From the NCBI GenBank assembly GCA_001595385.3, contig LVEI03000001.1:62001-126000 (forward strand): 64,000 nucleotides of DNA, read 5' to 3'. Below, in pieces: positions 53,583 to 62,560 of the stretch; within the stretch, counting starts at the first letter, position 1, and each line of letters begins with the position of its first letter. This stretch comes from Deltaproteobacteria bacterium GWC2_55_46. Its GTDB lineage: Bacteria; Desulfobacterota; GWC2-55-46. Both the position numbers and the translations under genes were made by a program. Under the pieces are notes generated by a model, which saw only the letters and a list, made by a program, of their open reading frames with translations, had not been told where the DNA came from and did not search any database.

Positions 53583-54110
53583 ATGGAAGAAAATACATCA
53601 ACCGAAGCCAGGCGCGAGTACGTAAGGACGAACGACCTCATCCCGGTCTACTACGAGGTCCTTCGTGGAGATGAAGAATCCAGGTCCATACTGGACTGGG
53701 AGCTTCTTTTCGACGATATAGAGCCCAAGCCTGAGGAGAACCCCAAGCTATATGAGCTCCTCTTCGACATAAACCAGAAGCTCAACATCCTTTTAAACGA
53801 GATATCTGAGAAGAACGGGTTCAATCTCCCGGTGGCCAGGGAGGTCAATATCTCCGGAGGCGGCTTGAGGTTTATCGCCAAGGACAGGTTCGAGGCTGGC
53901 GCCAGGCTTATGCTCAAGACCTTTCTGCCGACCTACGCCCACGTCATAAGGCTCACGTGCGAGGTCGTAAGGTGTGAGCCTGCCGTTGGCGGCTACGAGG
54001 TGGCGGTCATGTACGCCGGCCTCGATGAGACCACCAGGGACAAGATAATAAAGTACATCTTCGCCAGACAGAGAAAGCTCCTTCGCACCGAAAAGGGAAA
54101 GCCCGAATAA
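53583..54110 (+). CDS. PilZ domain protein (c-di-GMP receptor)
   Basis: A 175-aa protein with the two c-di-GMP motifs of PilZ domains: Arg-Arg-x-x-x-Arg near 10-15 and Asn-Ile-Ser-Gly-Gly-Gly near 90-95. A helical insert (about 30-80) separates them. It starts 4 nt after the HD-GYP gene, so c-di-GMP breakdown and sensing are likely co-expressed, probably to adjust motility. Confidence 0.88.
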   Translation: MEENTSTEARREYVRTNDLIPVYYEVLRGDEESRSILDWELLFDDIEPKPEENPKLYELLFDINQKLNILLNEISEKNGFNLPVAREVNISGGGLRFIAKDRFEAGARLMLKTFLPTYAHVIRLTCEVVRCEPAVGGYEVAVMYAGLDETTRDKIIKYIFARQRKLLRTEKGKPE

Positions 54111-54136
54111 ATACCCCTATCTCTTAAGCATTTGCC

Positions 54137-54165
54137 TTGTCTTCCAACCCCGCGCCATCTATAAT
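54137..54165 (+). promoter_or_regulatory. sigma-70 promoter of tilS
   Basis: TTGTCT-N17-TATAAT is close to the housekeeping consensus. It marks the change from flagellar to housekeeping genes. Confidence 0.75.
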
Positions 54166-54235
54166 CAACAAAACGCGAAAAATGGGAACCTTTCTGTAGA
54201 AAGTGTTCTCCAATAAAGTCACACGCACTGTTGAT

Positions 54236-55621
54236 ATGCCGGACCTTTTAAAACAGGTAAAAGATACCATAAGGAAGCATGAAATGCTCTCCGGCGGAGA
54301 GGCCGTGGTAGCGGCGGTCTCAGGCGGGGCCGACTCCGTAGTGATGCTCCACGCCCTCTGGTCGTTAAGGGACGAACTCAAGCTTAAGATAATCGTCGCC
54401 CACCTCGACCACGGCCTCCGTGGAGCTGAATCGAGGCGTGACTATCTTTTCGTCAAGGGGCTCGCCAGGAGCATGGGCCTTCCTTTTGAGGGCAGGCGGC
54501 TTAAAAAAGGAACGCTCAAGGCCATCGGCGGCTCTGTGCAGGAGGCTGCCAGAAATATAAGGTACGAGTTCCTGGATGAAGTGGCGCGCAAGTTCAAGGC
54601 CGGGAGGATTATTCTCGGTCACACGCTTGACGACCAGGCTGAGACTGTGCTCATGCGACTTATAAAAGGCGCGTCACTTTCAGGGCTTACTGGCATACCT
54701 CCCAAAAGGGAGAAGTATATAAGGCCCCTTATCGAGACCAAAAGGGATGATATCGAGGGATACGCAGGAGAGGCAGGCCTTAAGTTCGTGGTCGACTCAT
54801 CAAACCTTGAGGCTAAGTACCTTAGAAACCGGATAAGGCTCGGCCTCATCCCTGCCCTTAAAAAGGAGTATAACCCGAAGATAACAGAGACCATCGCAAG
54901 GACCGCGGCGCTCCTTGCCGATGATGACGATTATCTTGAAGGGAGAGCGAAAAAAACGCTCGACAGCGCGTTGGTCTCTTCCGTCAGAGGCTCTGTAACC
55001 CTCGACCGTAAAAGGCTACTTCGCCTCCATCAGGCGCTCTCATCCAGGGTATTTCTCATGGCGGCTCGCCTGTTGGGCAGGGAGACGGAGCTTTTGAGCG
55101 CCCACGTCGGGTCGTTTTTAAGCATTGTAAAGGGCAGGAGGCCTAACGCGTCGGTCAAGATGCCGGGCGGGCTCAGGGCAGAGCGGGTCTATGACAGGGT
55201 TACTCTTACGTGGGCGCTGGAGGAGGAATTCCCTGAGTACGAGGTAGAGATACTGGTCCCGGGAAGGACAATGATAGCAGGCGCAGGCGTGATAGTCGCC
55301 AGTATACTGAAGCCTCCATCCAGATTCAAAAGAGAGAAGGACGCGGCCTGGTTCGATTATGCACTGCTCAAGGCCTCTGGCCGCCTTATCGCCAGGCAGG
55401 CAAGGCCCGGCGACAGGATGGTCCCCTTCGGGATGAAGGGGAGGAGAAAACTCAAGGATATTTTCATAGACGAGAAGGTACCCATGGCAGATAGAAAGCG
55501 GACCCCGGTCGTCATTTGCGGCGAGTCTATCATCTGGGTCGCTGGCTTAAGGCAGTCTGCTGGTTTTCGGGTGGGCAAAGGTATCAAGAAGGCGCTTAAG
55601 CTGGAGTTTAGAAGGGAGTGA
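54236..55621 (+). CDS. tilS: tRNA(Ile)-lysidine synthase TilS
   Basis: TilS changes the C34 of tRNA-Ile(CAU) to lysidine, letting it read AUA, a codon used often in this window. It has 461 aa: the PP-loop Val-Ser-Gly-Gly-Ala-Asp-Ser near the N-terminus, His-Leu-Asp-His-Gly-Leu-Arg, Gly-His-Thr-Leu-Asp-Asp-Gln-Ala-Glu-Thr, and a C-terminal TilS substrate domain. ATG at 54236 is preferred; GTG at 54203 is an alternative. Confidence 0.94.
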   Translation: MPDLLKQVKDTIRKHEMLSGGEAVVAAVSGGADSVVMLHALWSLRDELKLKIIVAHLDHGLRGAESRRDYLFVKGLARSMGLPFEGRRLKKGTLKAIGGSVQEAARNIRYEFLDEVARKFKAGRIILGHTLDDQAETVLMRLIKGASLSGLTGIPPKREKYIRPLIETKRDDIEGYAGEAGLKFVVDSSNLEAKYLRNRIRLGLIPALKKEYNPKITETIARTAALLADDDDYLEGRAKKTLDSALVSSVRGSVTLDRKRLLRLHQALSSRVFLMAARLLGRETELLSAHVGSFLSIVKGRRPNASVKMPGGLRAERVYDRVTLTWALEEEFPEYEVEILVPGRTMIAGAGVIVASILKPPSRFKREKDAAWFDYALLKASGRLIARQARPGDRMVPFGMKGRRKLKDIFIDEKVPMADRKRTPVVICGESIIWVAGLRQSAGFRVGKGIKKALKLEFRRE

Positions 55622-55631
55622 CCATTTTCCC

Positions 55632-55660
55632 TTGAGATTTCCTATTGGATTTGTTAAATT
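55632..55660 (+). promoter_or_regulatory. sigma-70 promoter of the gamma-carbonic anhydrase gene
   Basis: TTGAGA-N17-TAAATT lies in the 74-nt gap after tilS, 36 nt before the next start. Confidence 0.6.
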
Positions 55661-55695
55661 CATATACTTTACAAGCCTTTTGCAGCGGGGGTGAA

Positions 55696-56235
55696 ATGCT
55701 CAAGCCTTACAAGGGGATATGGCCCAAGGTCCATGAGAGCGCCTTTATCGAGGAGAGCGCTCAGGTCATCGGGGACGTGGAGATAGGCGAGGGCTCAAGC
55801 GTATGGTTTAACGCCGTTGTCCGCGGCGACGTCCATTACATAAGGATAGGCGCCTGGACAAACGTGCAGGACAATTGCACCCTGCACGTCACCAAGAATA
55901 CCTATCCGCTCATCATCGGCAATGACATAACTATCGGTCATAACGTCGTGCTGCACGGCTGTACTGTAAAGGACAGGTGTCTTATCGGCATGGGCGCCAT
56001 CATCCTCGACAATGCTGAGATAGGCGAGGACACTATCGTAGGCGCAGGCGCCCTTGTGACAGAGGGGGCGAAGATACCTCCCGGTTCTCTCGTGCTCGGC
56101 ATGCCGGCGAAGGTGGTAAGGGTGCTTAGAGATGATGAAAAGGCACGCATACTCAAGTCAGCGCAGAACTATATAGAGTATTCCAGTAACTACGTCCAGC
56201 CCGGGGCCTCGGAGCCCCTTTCAGGAAGGAGTTAA
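55696..56235 (+). CDS. gamma-carbonic anhydrase family protein
   Basis: A 179-aa left-handed beta-helix protein (hexapeptide repeats, about 20-130). The zinc histidines are in Thr-Leu-His-Val and Ile-Gly-His-Asn-Val-Val-Leu-His-Gly. It resembles YrdA/PaaY and gamma-CA proteins; real carbonic anhydrase activity is not proven for many of them. ATG at 55696 behind GGGGGTG gives the normal family N-terminus. Confidence 0.9.
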   Translation: MLKPYKGIWPKVHESAFIEESAQVIGDVEIGEGSSVWFNAVVRGDVHYIRIGAWTNVQDNCTLHVTKNTYPLIIGNDITIGHNVVLHGCTVKDRCLIGMGAIILDNAEIGEDTIVGAGALVTEGAKIPPGSLVLGMPAKVVRVLRDDEKARILKSAQNYIEYSSNYVQPGASEPLSGRS

Positions 56236-56873
56236 TGTTCCAAGACCTTTCTTTCTTAGGACTTATCCAAAAAGGCGGCATTACCGTTGTAGTGCTCGCG
56301 CTCCTCTCCGTCGTCTCCATCGCCATAATGCTCGAACGCGCCTGGGCCTTCAAGAGGTTCAGGAGGGATCTGTTCGAGCTCTTCCCGGCCATTAAAAGGG
56401 CGGTAAACGAAAGCGGCCTGCCTGCGGCATACCAGATGTGCAAGGCGAGCAGCTCTCCGCTTGCCCCGGTCCTCCTCTCCGGTTTTGAGAGGTCAGGGAA
56501 GGGCAAGGACGAGGTCTCTTCCGCGATGGAGCTTGCCGGCAGGATGGAGCTTACGAAGCTCGACAGGTACCTGGGTGTGCTCGGGACCATTGGTTCTACC
56601 GCCCCCTTCATAGGGCTTTTCGGGACAGTGCTCGGCATAATAAGGGCCTTCAGCGACCTTGCTATCGCCGAGGGCGCAAGCCCTGCGGCTGTGGCCGACG
56701 GCATAGCCGAGGCGCTTGTCGCCACCGCAGCCGGGCTTCTGGTGGCCGTTCCTGCTGTAGCGGCTTATAACTTTTTCGTGAGGTCGGCTGCCTCCCGCGC
56801 GCTCGAGCTTGAGACGTGCGCGTCCGAATTCATAGAGCCGATAGGCGCCAATGGGCTGGAAACCAAGAAATAG
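56235..56873 (+). CDS. exbB: ExbB/TolQ family proton channel protein
   Basis: A 212-aa inner-membrane protein with three transmembrane helices (about 14-34, 110-135, 155-180) and the conserved Gly-Leu-Phe-Gly-Thr-Val and Ala-Thr-Ala-Ala-Gly-Leu-Leu-Val-Ala-Val-Pro. With ExbD it turns the proton gradient into force on the outer membrane. TolQ is the alternative; no tolA, tolB or pal is in the window. Confidence 0.88.
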   Translation: MFQDLSFLGLIQKGGITVVVLALLSVVSIAIMLERAWAFKRFRRDLFELFPAIKRAVNESGLPAAYQMCKASSSPLAPVLLSGFERSGKGKDEVSSAMELAGRMELTKLDRYLGVLGTIGSTAPFIGLFGTVLGIIRAFSDLAIAEGASPAAVADGIAEALVATAAGLLVAVPAVAAYNFFVRSAASRALELETCASEFIEPIGANGLETKK

Positions 56874-57267
56874 CCACGAACGCATGATGTCGGAGATAAA
56901 CATCACGCCGCTTACCGACGTGATGCTCGTCCTTCTTGTCATATTCATGGTCACTACCCCGCTTATCATGACCAATGCGTTCAAGGTAAAGCTCCCAAGG
57001 GCGGTAAGCTCTGAAGCTGAGCCCGGAAAAGGCGCGATAGTCACGGTGAGCCAGGGCGGCGAGATAGCCTTGAACGGCAGCCCCGTCGCCATTGACAGGC
57101 TGAACGAAGCCTTGAAGTCATGGTTCGGCTCAGGAGGGGATAAGACGGTGGTCATAAGGGCTGATGGAGGGGTCCGCCATCATATCGTCGTAAAGGTCCT
57201 TGATACGGCAAGGCTTGCGGGGGCCGAGAGGCTCTCTATCGCCACAGAGCACGAGGCGGGCCGATAA
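56851..57267 (+). CDS. exbD: ExbD/TolR family protein
   Basis: A 138-aa partner of the preceding channel: short basic N-terminus, one transmembrane helix with the ion-path Asp in Thr-Pro-Leu-Thr-Asp-Val-Met-Leu-Val-Leu-Leu-Val-Ile-Phe-Met-Val, and a periplasmic domain. It overlaps exbB by 23 nt; ATG at 56884 is a possible shorter start. Confidence 0.9.
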   Translation: MGWKPRNSHERMMSEINITPLTDVMLVLLVIFMVTTPLIMTNAFKVKLPRAVSSEAEPGKGAIVTVSQGGEIALNGSPVAIDRLNEALKSWFGSGGDKTVVIRADGGVRHHIVVKVLDTARLAGAERLSIATEHEAGR

Positions 57268-57271
57268 CCTG

Positions 57272-58240
57272 ATGAGATACGCTTCGATCGACGTCGGCAC
57301 AAATACCCTCCGGCTTCTTATCGCGGAGCCTGAAGGCAGAAATCTCAAGCCTGTAGTCTACAAGAGGAAGATAACCAGGCTCGGCGGCGGATATACCGAA
57401 GGCGCCGGGATCGGGACGGAGGCTGCGGCAAGGACTTTTGCCGCCCTTGAGGAATTCAGGGGTGAGATAGACAAGACAGGCGCATCGACTGTCATGGCCT
57501 TTGCCACAAGTGTCGTGCGCAGAGCCGCGAACAGAGAGTGGTTCACAGATGAGGTCCGCAGGCGCGCAGGGATCGATATAACGGTAATATCCGGCGATGA
57601 AGAGGCCCGCCTTTCCCTTGCGGGCGTCCTCTCCGTCATAGATGATAGAAGAGGCAGGAAGCTCGTGATGGACATAGGGGGAGGGAGTACCGAATTTATC
57701 GCCACACAGGACGGCGCGGCAGTTGGCGCGTGGTCGATGGAGATGGGGGTGGTGCACCTGACAGAAAAGCACCTTAAAACCGACCCCCCTTCAGAAGACG
57801 ACCTCGCTTCGATCGAGGAGGAGGTCAAGGGTATTATCTCTGAGCTTAAATCCCGCATGAGGCGGGATGGCGTGGAAGTCGAAGAGTATTCAGGCGGCCG
57901 CCACGCCTCTTTCGTGGGCACCGCCGGGACCATTACCACGCTTGCCGCGATAGACCAGGACCTTGCTGTCTACGACAGGGCCAGGATAAACAATTATACG
58001 CTTAAGAAGGAACGCATAACGTCCATATACAGGTATATCGCGGGCCTTACGCTGGAAGAGAGGGAGCGGGTGCTGAACCTTGAAAAGGGGAGGGAAGATC
58101 TTATTATTCCCGGCACCGCTATAACCCTCCTGGCCATGGACGCGTTCGGTTTTACAGAGGCAAAGGTAAGCGACGCCGGGCTTCTCGAAGGGATAATAAT
58201 CGACAGGCTAAAGCCCGGTGTCGTGGCGCTTAAATATTAG
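57272..58240 (+). CDS. exopolyphosphatase / pppGpp phosphatase (Ppx/GppA family)
   Basis: A 322-aa ASKHA-fold phosphatase: [10 protein letters not shown] near the start, Gly-Asp-Glu-Glu-Ala-Arg-Leu-Ser, and Asp-Ile-Gly-Gly-Gly-Ser-Thr-Glu. It is the short form without a C-terminal HD domain. It cuts polyphosphate or pppGpp; which one cannot be told. ATG at 57272 avoids overlap with exbD. Confidence 0.92.
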   Translation: MRYASIDVGTNTLRLLIAEPEGRNLKPVVYKRKITRLGGGYTEGAGIGTEAAARTFAALEEFRGEIDKTGASTVMAFATSVVRRAANREWFTDEVRRRAGIDITVISGDEEARLSLAGVLSVIDDRRGRKLVMDIGGGSTEFIATQDGAAVGAWSMEMGVVHLTEKHLKTDPPSEDDLASIEEEVKGIISELKSRMRRDGVEVEEYSGGRHASFVGTAGTITTLAAIDQDLAVYDRARINNYTLKKERITSIYRYIAGLTLEERERVLNLEKGREDLIIPGTAITLLAMDAFGFTEAKVSDAGLLEGIIIDRLKPGVVALKY

Positions 58241-58254
58241 CAGGAGGTTTTTTT

Positions 58255-59715
58255 ATGGAACCGCTGAAGATAAGGACGGCTTTGACGTTTGACGATGTCC
58301 TTCTGGAGCCCGCGTACTCGCAGGTGCTTCCGAGGGACGCGGACATATCGACCAGGCTCACCAACGAGATAAGGCTCAATATACCGCTTATCAGCGCGGC
58401 TATGGATACCGTCACGGAATCGAGGATGGCCATATCCATCGCTCTCGAAGGTGGAATAGGGATAATCCACAAAAACCTCTCCGTCGATGACCAGGCGGCC
58501 ATGGTGGACAAGGTCAAGAAGTACGAGTCGGTCGTCATCACAAGGCCGCTTACATTGAGCCCGGAGCAGAAGGTGGCCGACGCTCTGGACATAATGAAGA
58601 AGGAGAACATCTCCGGCTTCCCGATAGTGAAGGACGGGGTCCTCGTCGGCATACTCACGAACAGGGACCTCCGGTTCGAGCTAAACCCGGCAAGGAAGAT
58701 CTCGGAGATAATGACCAAGGACGTGATAACCGCCCCTTACGGCATATCCATAGAGAAGGCCAAGGAGATACTCCACAAGCACAGGATAGAGAAGCTCCCG
58801 GTCGTTGACGCCAAAAAGAGGCTCAAGGGGCTCATAACCGTAACCGACATCGTAAAGAGGGAGAAGTTCCCCAATTCATGCAAGGATAAGTACGGCAGGC
58901 TCAGGGTAGGCGCTGCTGTCGGCATATCGTTCGACAGGGAGGCAAGGATCGACGCCCTGTTAAAGTCCGGCGCTGACGTTATCGTCATCGACACGGCCCA
59001 CGGCCACAGCAAGGGGGTCCTTGAAGCCGTGAGGTCCACGAAGAAGAGCTTCAACTGCCAGCTCATTGCCGGAAACGTCGCTACCGCCGAGGCGGCGGAG
59101 GCGCTCATGAAGGCCGGGGTGGACGCCATCAAGGTCGGGGTGGGCCCTGGGTCAATCTGTACGACAAGGATAGTGACAGGCATAGGCGTCCCTCAGATAA
59201 CGGCGGTGGCCGATGTCGTCAAGGTCGCCAGGAAGAAGAACATCCCGGTCATATCGGACGGCGGCATAAAGTACTCAGGGGATGTCACAAAGGCGATAGC
59301 CTCTGGCGCCGATTCGATCATGATAGGCGGGCTTTTCGCTGGAACCGATGAAAGCCCCGGTGAAACTATCCTTTACCAGGGCAGGACGTTCAAGCTCTAC
59401 AGGGGGATGGGCTCTATCGAGGCCATGAAAAAAGGCAGCAAGGACAGGTACTTCCAGGAAGACGTTGAGAGCGAGCTTAAACTCGTGCCGGAAGGCATAG
59501 AGGGCAGGGTCCCGCACAAGGGGCCGATAGCGGCTACCATCTTCCAGCTCATAGGCGGGTTGAGGGCCGGCATGGGGTACTGCGGTTCCAGGACGATCCC
59601 CGAGCTTCACCAGAAGGCCAGGTTCGTGAAGATTACCCCGTCGGGCTTGAGGGAGAGCCACGTGCACGACGTTACCATCACAAAGGAAGCCCCGAACTAT
59701 AAGCAGGAGGTATGA
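58255..59715 (+). CDS. guaB: IMP dehydrogenase GuaB
   Basis: GuaB oxidises IMP to XMP, the first step to GMP. It has 486 aa: an (alpha/beta)8 barrel interrupted by two CBS domains (about 95-205), catalytic Cys302 in Gly-Pro-Gly-Ser-Ile-Cys-Thr-Thr-Arg. AGGAGG precedes the ATG. Pairs with guaA directly downstream. Confidence 0.97.
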   Translation: MEPLKIRTALTFDDVLLEPAYSQVLPRDADISTRLTNEIRLNIPLISAAMDTVTESRMAISIALEGGIGIIHKNLSVDDQAAMVDKVKKYESVVITRPLTLSPEQKVADALDIMKKENISGFPIVKDGVLVGILTNRDLRFELNPARKISEIMTKDVITAPYGISIEKAKEILHKHRIEKLPVVDAKKRLKGLITVTDIVKREKFPNSCKDKYGRLRVGAAVGISFDREARIDALLKSGADVIVIDTAHGHSKGVLEAVRSTKKSFNCQLIAGNVATAEAAEALMKAGVDAIKVGVGPGSICTTRIVTGIGVPQITAVADVVKVARKKNIPVISDGGIKYSGDVTKAIASGADSIMIGGLFAGTDESPGETILYQGRTFKLYRGMGSIEAMKKGSKDRYFQEDVESELKLVPEGIEGRVPHKGPIAATIFQLIGGLRAGMGYCGSRTIPELHQKARFVKITPSGLRESHVHDVTITKEAPNYKQEV

Positions 59716-59741
59716 GCCGTACCATACGGCAATATCCAGCT

Positions 59742-61292
59742 ATGGACATACATTCACAGAAGATACTGATCCTCGATTTCGGCTCACAGTACACCCAGCT
59801 CATAGCCCGCAGGGTCAGGGAGGCAAAGGTCTACTGCGAGATACACCCCTACAACTGCGGCCCGGAGTTTATAAGGGACTTTAACCCCAGGGGCATAATC
59901 CTGTCCGGCGGCCCGTCGAGCGTCTACGACAAGGGCGCCCCGGTTTTGCCGAAGTCGTTCTTCGACGATGTAACCTCGCCTGTCCTCGGCATCTGCTACG
60001 GCATGCAGCTTACGGCGAAGCTCCTCGGAGGCAATGTCGAGCGCTCCATGAAAAGGGAGTACGGCGGGGCCGACCTCCATATAAAGAAGGCGGACGTCCT
60101 TTTTGACGGCCTTGGCAAGGGGCCCTTGCGTGTATGGATGAGCCACGGCGACAAGGCCCAGAAGCTCCCCGATGGCTTCAGCACCATCGGCACGAGCGAG
60201 AACTCGAGCATCTGCGCCATGCGGGACCGCGCGGGCCGCGTCTACGGGGTACAGTTCCACCCGGAAGTGGCGCACACGCCCAAGGGCGACAGAATATTGA
60301 GGAACTTCGTCATGAAGGTCTGCGGCTGTAAGCCCGCGTGGACCATGAAGTCGTTTATAGATACATCCGTTACCGCCATACGCGAGAAGACCGATGGCGC
60401 CAGGGTCGTCTGCGGCATAAGCGGTGGGGTAGATTCGGCGGTCGCCGCTCTTCTCGTACACAAGGCCATAGGGAGCCGCCTTACCTGCATATTCGTCGAC
60501 AACGGCGTACTGCGTAAGGGCGAGGCTTCAAAGGTCGAGAGCACCCTTAAAAAGAACTTCAATATGAACATAAAGAGGGTCGACGCCTCAGAGCGGTTTT
60601 TAAAGAAGCTCAAGGGCGTCATCGACCCTGAGCGCAAGAGGAAGATAATCGGCGGCGAGTTCGTGAGGGTATTCGAGGAGGAGGCCGGTAAGTTAAAGGG
60701 CGTTAAGTTCCTGGCGCAGGGCACCCTTTACCCGGACGTAATAGAGAGCGTCTCCTTCAAGGGCCCGTCAGCCACCATAAAGAGCCACCATAACGTCGGC
60801 GGGCTCCTTAAGAAGATGAAGCTCGGCCTTGTTGAGCCTCTTCGGGAGCTTTTCAAGGACGAGGTGCGCTCTCTGGGCAGGGAACTCGGCATGAACGAAG
60901 AGATTGTCGGCCGCCAGCCCTTCCCTGGCCCCGGCCTTGCCATAAGGATCATAGGCGAGGTAACGCGCAAGAGGTGCGAGATATTAAGAGAGGCCGACGC
61001 CATCGTGCTCGAAGAGATAAAAGGCGCGGGCCTGTACTCAAGCATCTGGCAGTCCTTCGCGGTCCTTCTCCCCATAAAGACAGTCGGGGTCATGGGGGAT
61101 GAGAGGACCTACGAGAACACGGTGGCGCTAAGGGCTGTAGAGAGCGTCGACGGCATGACAGCCGACTGGGTGAGGCTCCCGTATGACGTTATGGAGCGCA
61201 TATCAAGGAGGATAATAAACGAGGTCAGGGGAGTGAACAGGGTAGTGTACGACATCAGCTCTAAACCGCCGTCAACGATAGAATGGGAGTAG
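59742..61292 (+). CDS. guaA: GMP synthase (glutamine-hydrolysing) GuaA
   Basis: GuaA converts XMP to GMP. With ATG 59742 it has 516 aa: glutamine amidotransferase (Cys85 in Gly-Ile-Cys-Tyr-Gly; His-Pro-Glu), PP-loop ATPase (Ser-Gly-Gly-Val-Asp-Ser) and dimerisation domain. This start best fits the E. coli N-terminus (Cys86). An ATG at 59712 overlapping the guaB stop is in frame, but AGGAGG is only one base before it. Confidence 0.95.
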   Translation: MDIHSQKILILDFGSQYTQLIARRVREAKVYCEIHPYNCGPEFIRDFNPRGIILSGGPSSVYDKGAPVLPKSFFDDVTSPVLGICYGMQLTAKLLGGNVERSMKREYGGADLHIKKADVLFDGLGKGPLRVWMSHGDKAQKLPDGFSTIGTSENSSICAMRDRAGRVYGVQFHPEVAHTPKGDRILRNFVMKVCGCKPAWTMKSFIDTSVTAIREKTDGARVVCGISGGVDSAVAALLVHKAIGSRLTCIFVDNGVLRKGEASKVESTLKKNFNMNIKRVDASERFLKKLKGVIDPERKRKIIGGEFVRVFEEEAGKLKGVKFLAQGTLYPDVIESVSFKGPSATIKSHHNVGGLLKKMKLGLVEPLRELFKDEVRSLGRELGMNEEIVGRQPFPGPGLAIRIIGEVTRKRCEILREADAIVLEEIKGAGLYSSIWQSFAVLLPIKTVGVMGDERTYENTVALRAVESVDGMTADWVRLPYDVMERISRRIINEVRGVNRVVYDISSKPPSTIEWE

Positions 61293-61298
61293 CCAAGC

Positions 61299-62015
61299 AT
61301 GGTTGAGGACCTCAAGGGCAAAGAGACCTGGCGTGTATTCCGCATCATGAGCGAGTTTATCGAGGGCTTCGACGAGCTATCGGACATCGGGCCAGCCGTC
61401 TCCATATTCGGCTCCGCGCGACTCGACAGCAACAAGAAGTACTACAAGCAGTGCGTGGAAGTTGCATCCCTTCTTTCAAAGAACGGCTACGCAGTCATAA
61501 CAGGCGGCGGCCCGGGTATAATGGAGGCGGCCAACAAGGGAGCTTCGCACAACGGCGGCCTCTCCATCGGCCTCAATATAACGCTCCCAAGGGAGCAGAA
61601 GGCGAACAAGTACCAGAACAGGGCCCTTCACTTCAAGTACTTCTTCGCCAGGAAGGTCATGTTCGTAAAGTATGCGGTGGGCTATGTCTGCATGCCCGGC
61701 GGCTTCGGCACGCTCGATGAGCTCTTCGAGGCGTTGACCCTCATACAGACGCATAAGATCTACCCGTTCCCCCTCATACTCTTCGGGAGGGAGTACTGGG
61801 AGCCGCTCATGCATTTCATAAAGAACACCATGTTAAAGCACAAGACCATCGACCCGGATGACCTCGATTATATAGACATAACCGACGACCCGAATGAGGT
61901 CCTCGCCATCATAAACAGGCACATGGACAAGAAGACCAAGCTCATCAAGGGCGCGAGGCCCAAGGCCAGGGAAGAGGGCTCGACCAGGATGAAGAACAGG
62001 AAGATAGTCCCGTAA
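61299..62015 (+). CDS. LOG family protein (TIGR00730)
   Basis: A 238-aa Rossmann-fold protein with Gly-Gly-Gly-Pro-Gly-Ile-Met-Glu-Ala and Pro-Gly-Gly-Phe-Gly-Thr-Leu-Asp-Glu, the two LOG motifs. Relatives are nucleotide 5'-monophosphate nucleosidases or phosphoribohydrolases (PpnN-like, cytokinin-activating). Placed 6 nt after guaA, it may take part in purine nucleotide turnover. Confidence 0.88.
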   Translation: MVEDLKGKETWRVFRIMSEFIEGFDELSDIGPAVSIFGSARLDSNKKYYKQCVEVASLLSKNGYAVITGGGPGIMEAANKGASHNGGLSIGLNITLPREQKANKYQNRALHFKYFFARKVMFVKYAVGYVCMPGGFGTLDELFEALTLIQTHKIYPFPLILFGREYWEPLMHFIKNTMLKHKTIDPDDLDYIDITDDPNEVLAIINRHMDKKTKLIKGARPKAREEGSTRMKNRKIVP

Positions 62016-62024
62016 GGAGGGCTT

Positions 62025-62231
62025 ATGTCAGAATGCGGCCATAACCACGACAGCCACGGCCATGAAGAAGAGCTTAAGGAGGTAACGGTCACCCTCGAGG
62101 AGGAGCAGATAGAGGCGCTCGAGGAGATGGCAGCCGAATACAGGGAGAAGCTCGGGCAGGCCTGGGACCTAAGCGCCATGCTGAGGGTCGCCGTGGGCCA
62201 TTTCCTTACCAAGATGGGGAAGATGACTTAG
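62025..62231 (+). CDS. His-rich ribbon-helix-helix-like small protein
   Basis: A 68-aa protein. Residues 4-16 are rich in His with Cys4 (possible metal site). Residues 18-65 look like a ribbon-helix-helix DNA-binding fold: strand Glu-Val-Thr-Val-Thr-Leu, helix, turn, then helix Leu-Ser-Ala-Met-Leu-Arg. It recalls the NikR N-terminal domain without the ACT domain. A metal-responsive repressor is possible but unproven. The stop codon lies in a direct repeat of the adjoining element. Confidence 0.7.
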   Translation: MSECGHNHDSHGHEEELKEVTVTLEEEQIEALEEMAAEYREKLGQAWDLSAMLRVAVGHFLTKMGKMT

Positions 62232-62394
62232 AAGGCTGTTGAAAAACAGCCTGGTAAAGCAATCCATGGATGGATTGCCAAATTGCGAGACTTGAAAAAT
62301 CGAGCAATTTGTAAGATTTGGACTGATTCATTCAGGCCAAATCTTAGTTGAAAAAGTCCTGGATGGACTTTTTCAACATCCTGTTAGAAGGCTG
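62228..62394 (+). mobile_element. MITE-like hairpin element with 11-bp flanking repeats
   Basis: The direct repeat TTAGAAGGCTG occurs at 62228-62238 and 62384-62394. Between and partly within lie TGTTGAAAAA (62237-62246) and its inverse TTTTTCAACA (62369-62378), plus five successive hairpins (62233-62252, 62259-62278, 62280-62310, 62312-62346, 62347-62377), the last with a perfect 13-bp stem. It encodes nothing. It looks like a small non-autonomous element or REP-type cluster; the repeats may be a target-site duplication. Confidence 0.6.
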
Positions 62395-62410
62395 CCAAAG
62401 AAGTCCAATC

Positions 62411-62437
62411 CGGGGCGTACAAGTCACGTACGCCCCG
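62411..62437 (+). terminator. GC-rich hairpin, probable terminator before sppA
   Basis: CGGGGCGTAC-(7 nt)-GTACGCCCCG is a perfect 10-bp stem in the 329-nt gap 62232-62560. The tail is TAAAACTT, not a good T-run, so termination is likely but not certain. The rest of the gap holds the hairpin element and the sppA promoter; no gene was seen. Confidence 0.5.
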
Positions 62438-62468
62438 TAAAACTTCCGCATAGTACGTCCCGCCACGC

Positions 62469-62496
62469 TTGACCAAACGAGAGCCGTTGATATACT
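62469..62496 (+). promoter_or_regulatory. sigma-70 promoter of sppA
   Basis: TTGACC-N16-TATACT is a good housekeeping promoter, 64 nt before the sppA start. Confidence 0.7.
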
Positions 62497-62560
62497 TTAC
62501 AGGTGCGGCTTCCTTATTCACCCATATCCTTATAGATAGCCAAAAAAAGCAGGGGTTGAT

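Noticed and set aside
62239-62383. Hairpin array as a CsrB/RsmZ-type small RNA
   Set aside because: Only two loops have GGA, no promoter was found directly upstream, and the flanking direct repeats favour an inserted element.
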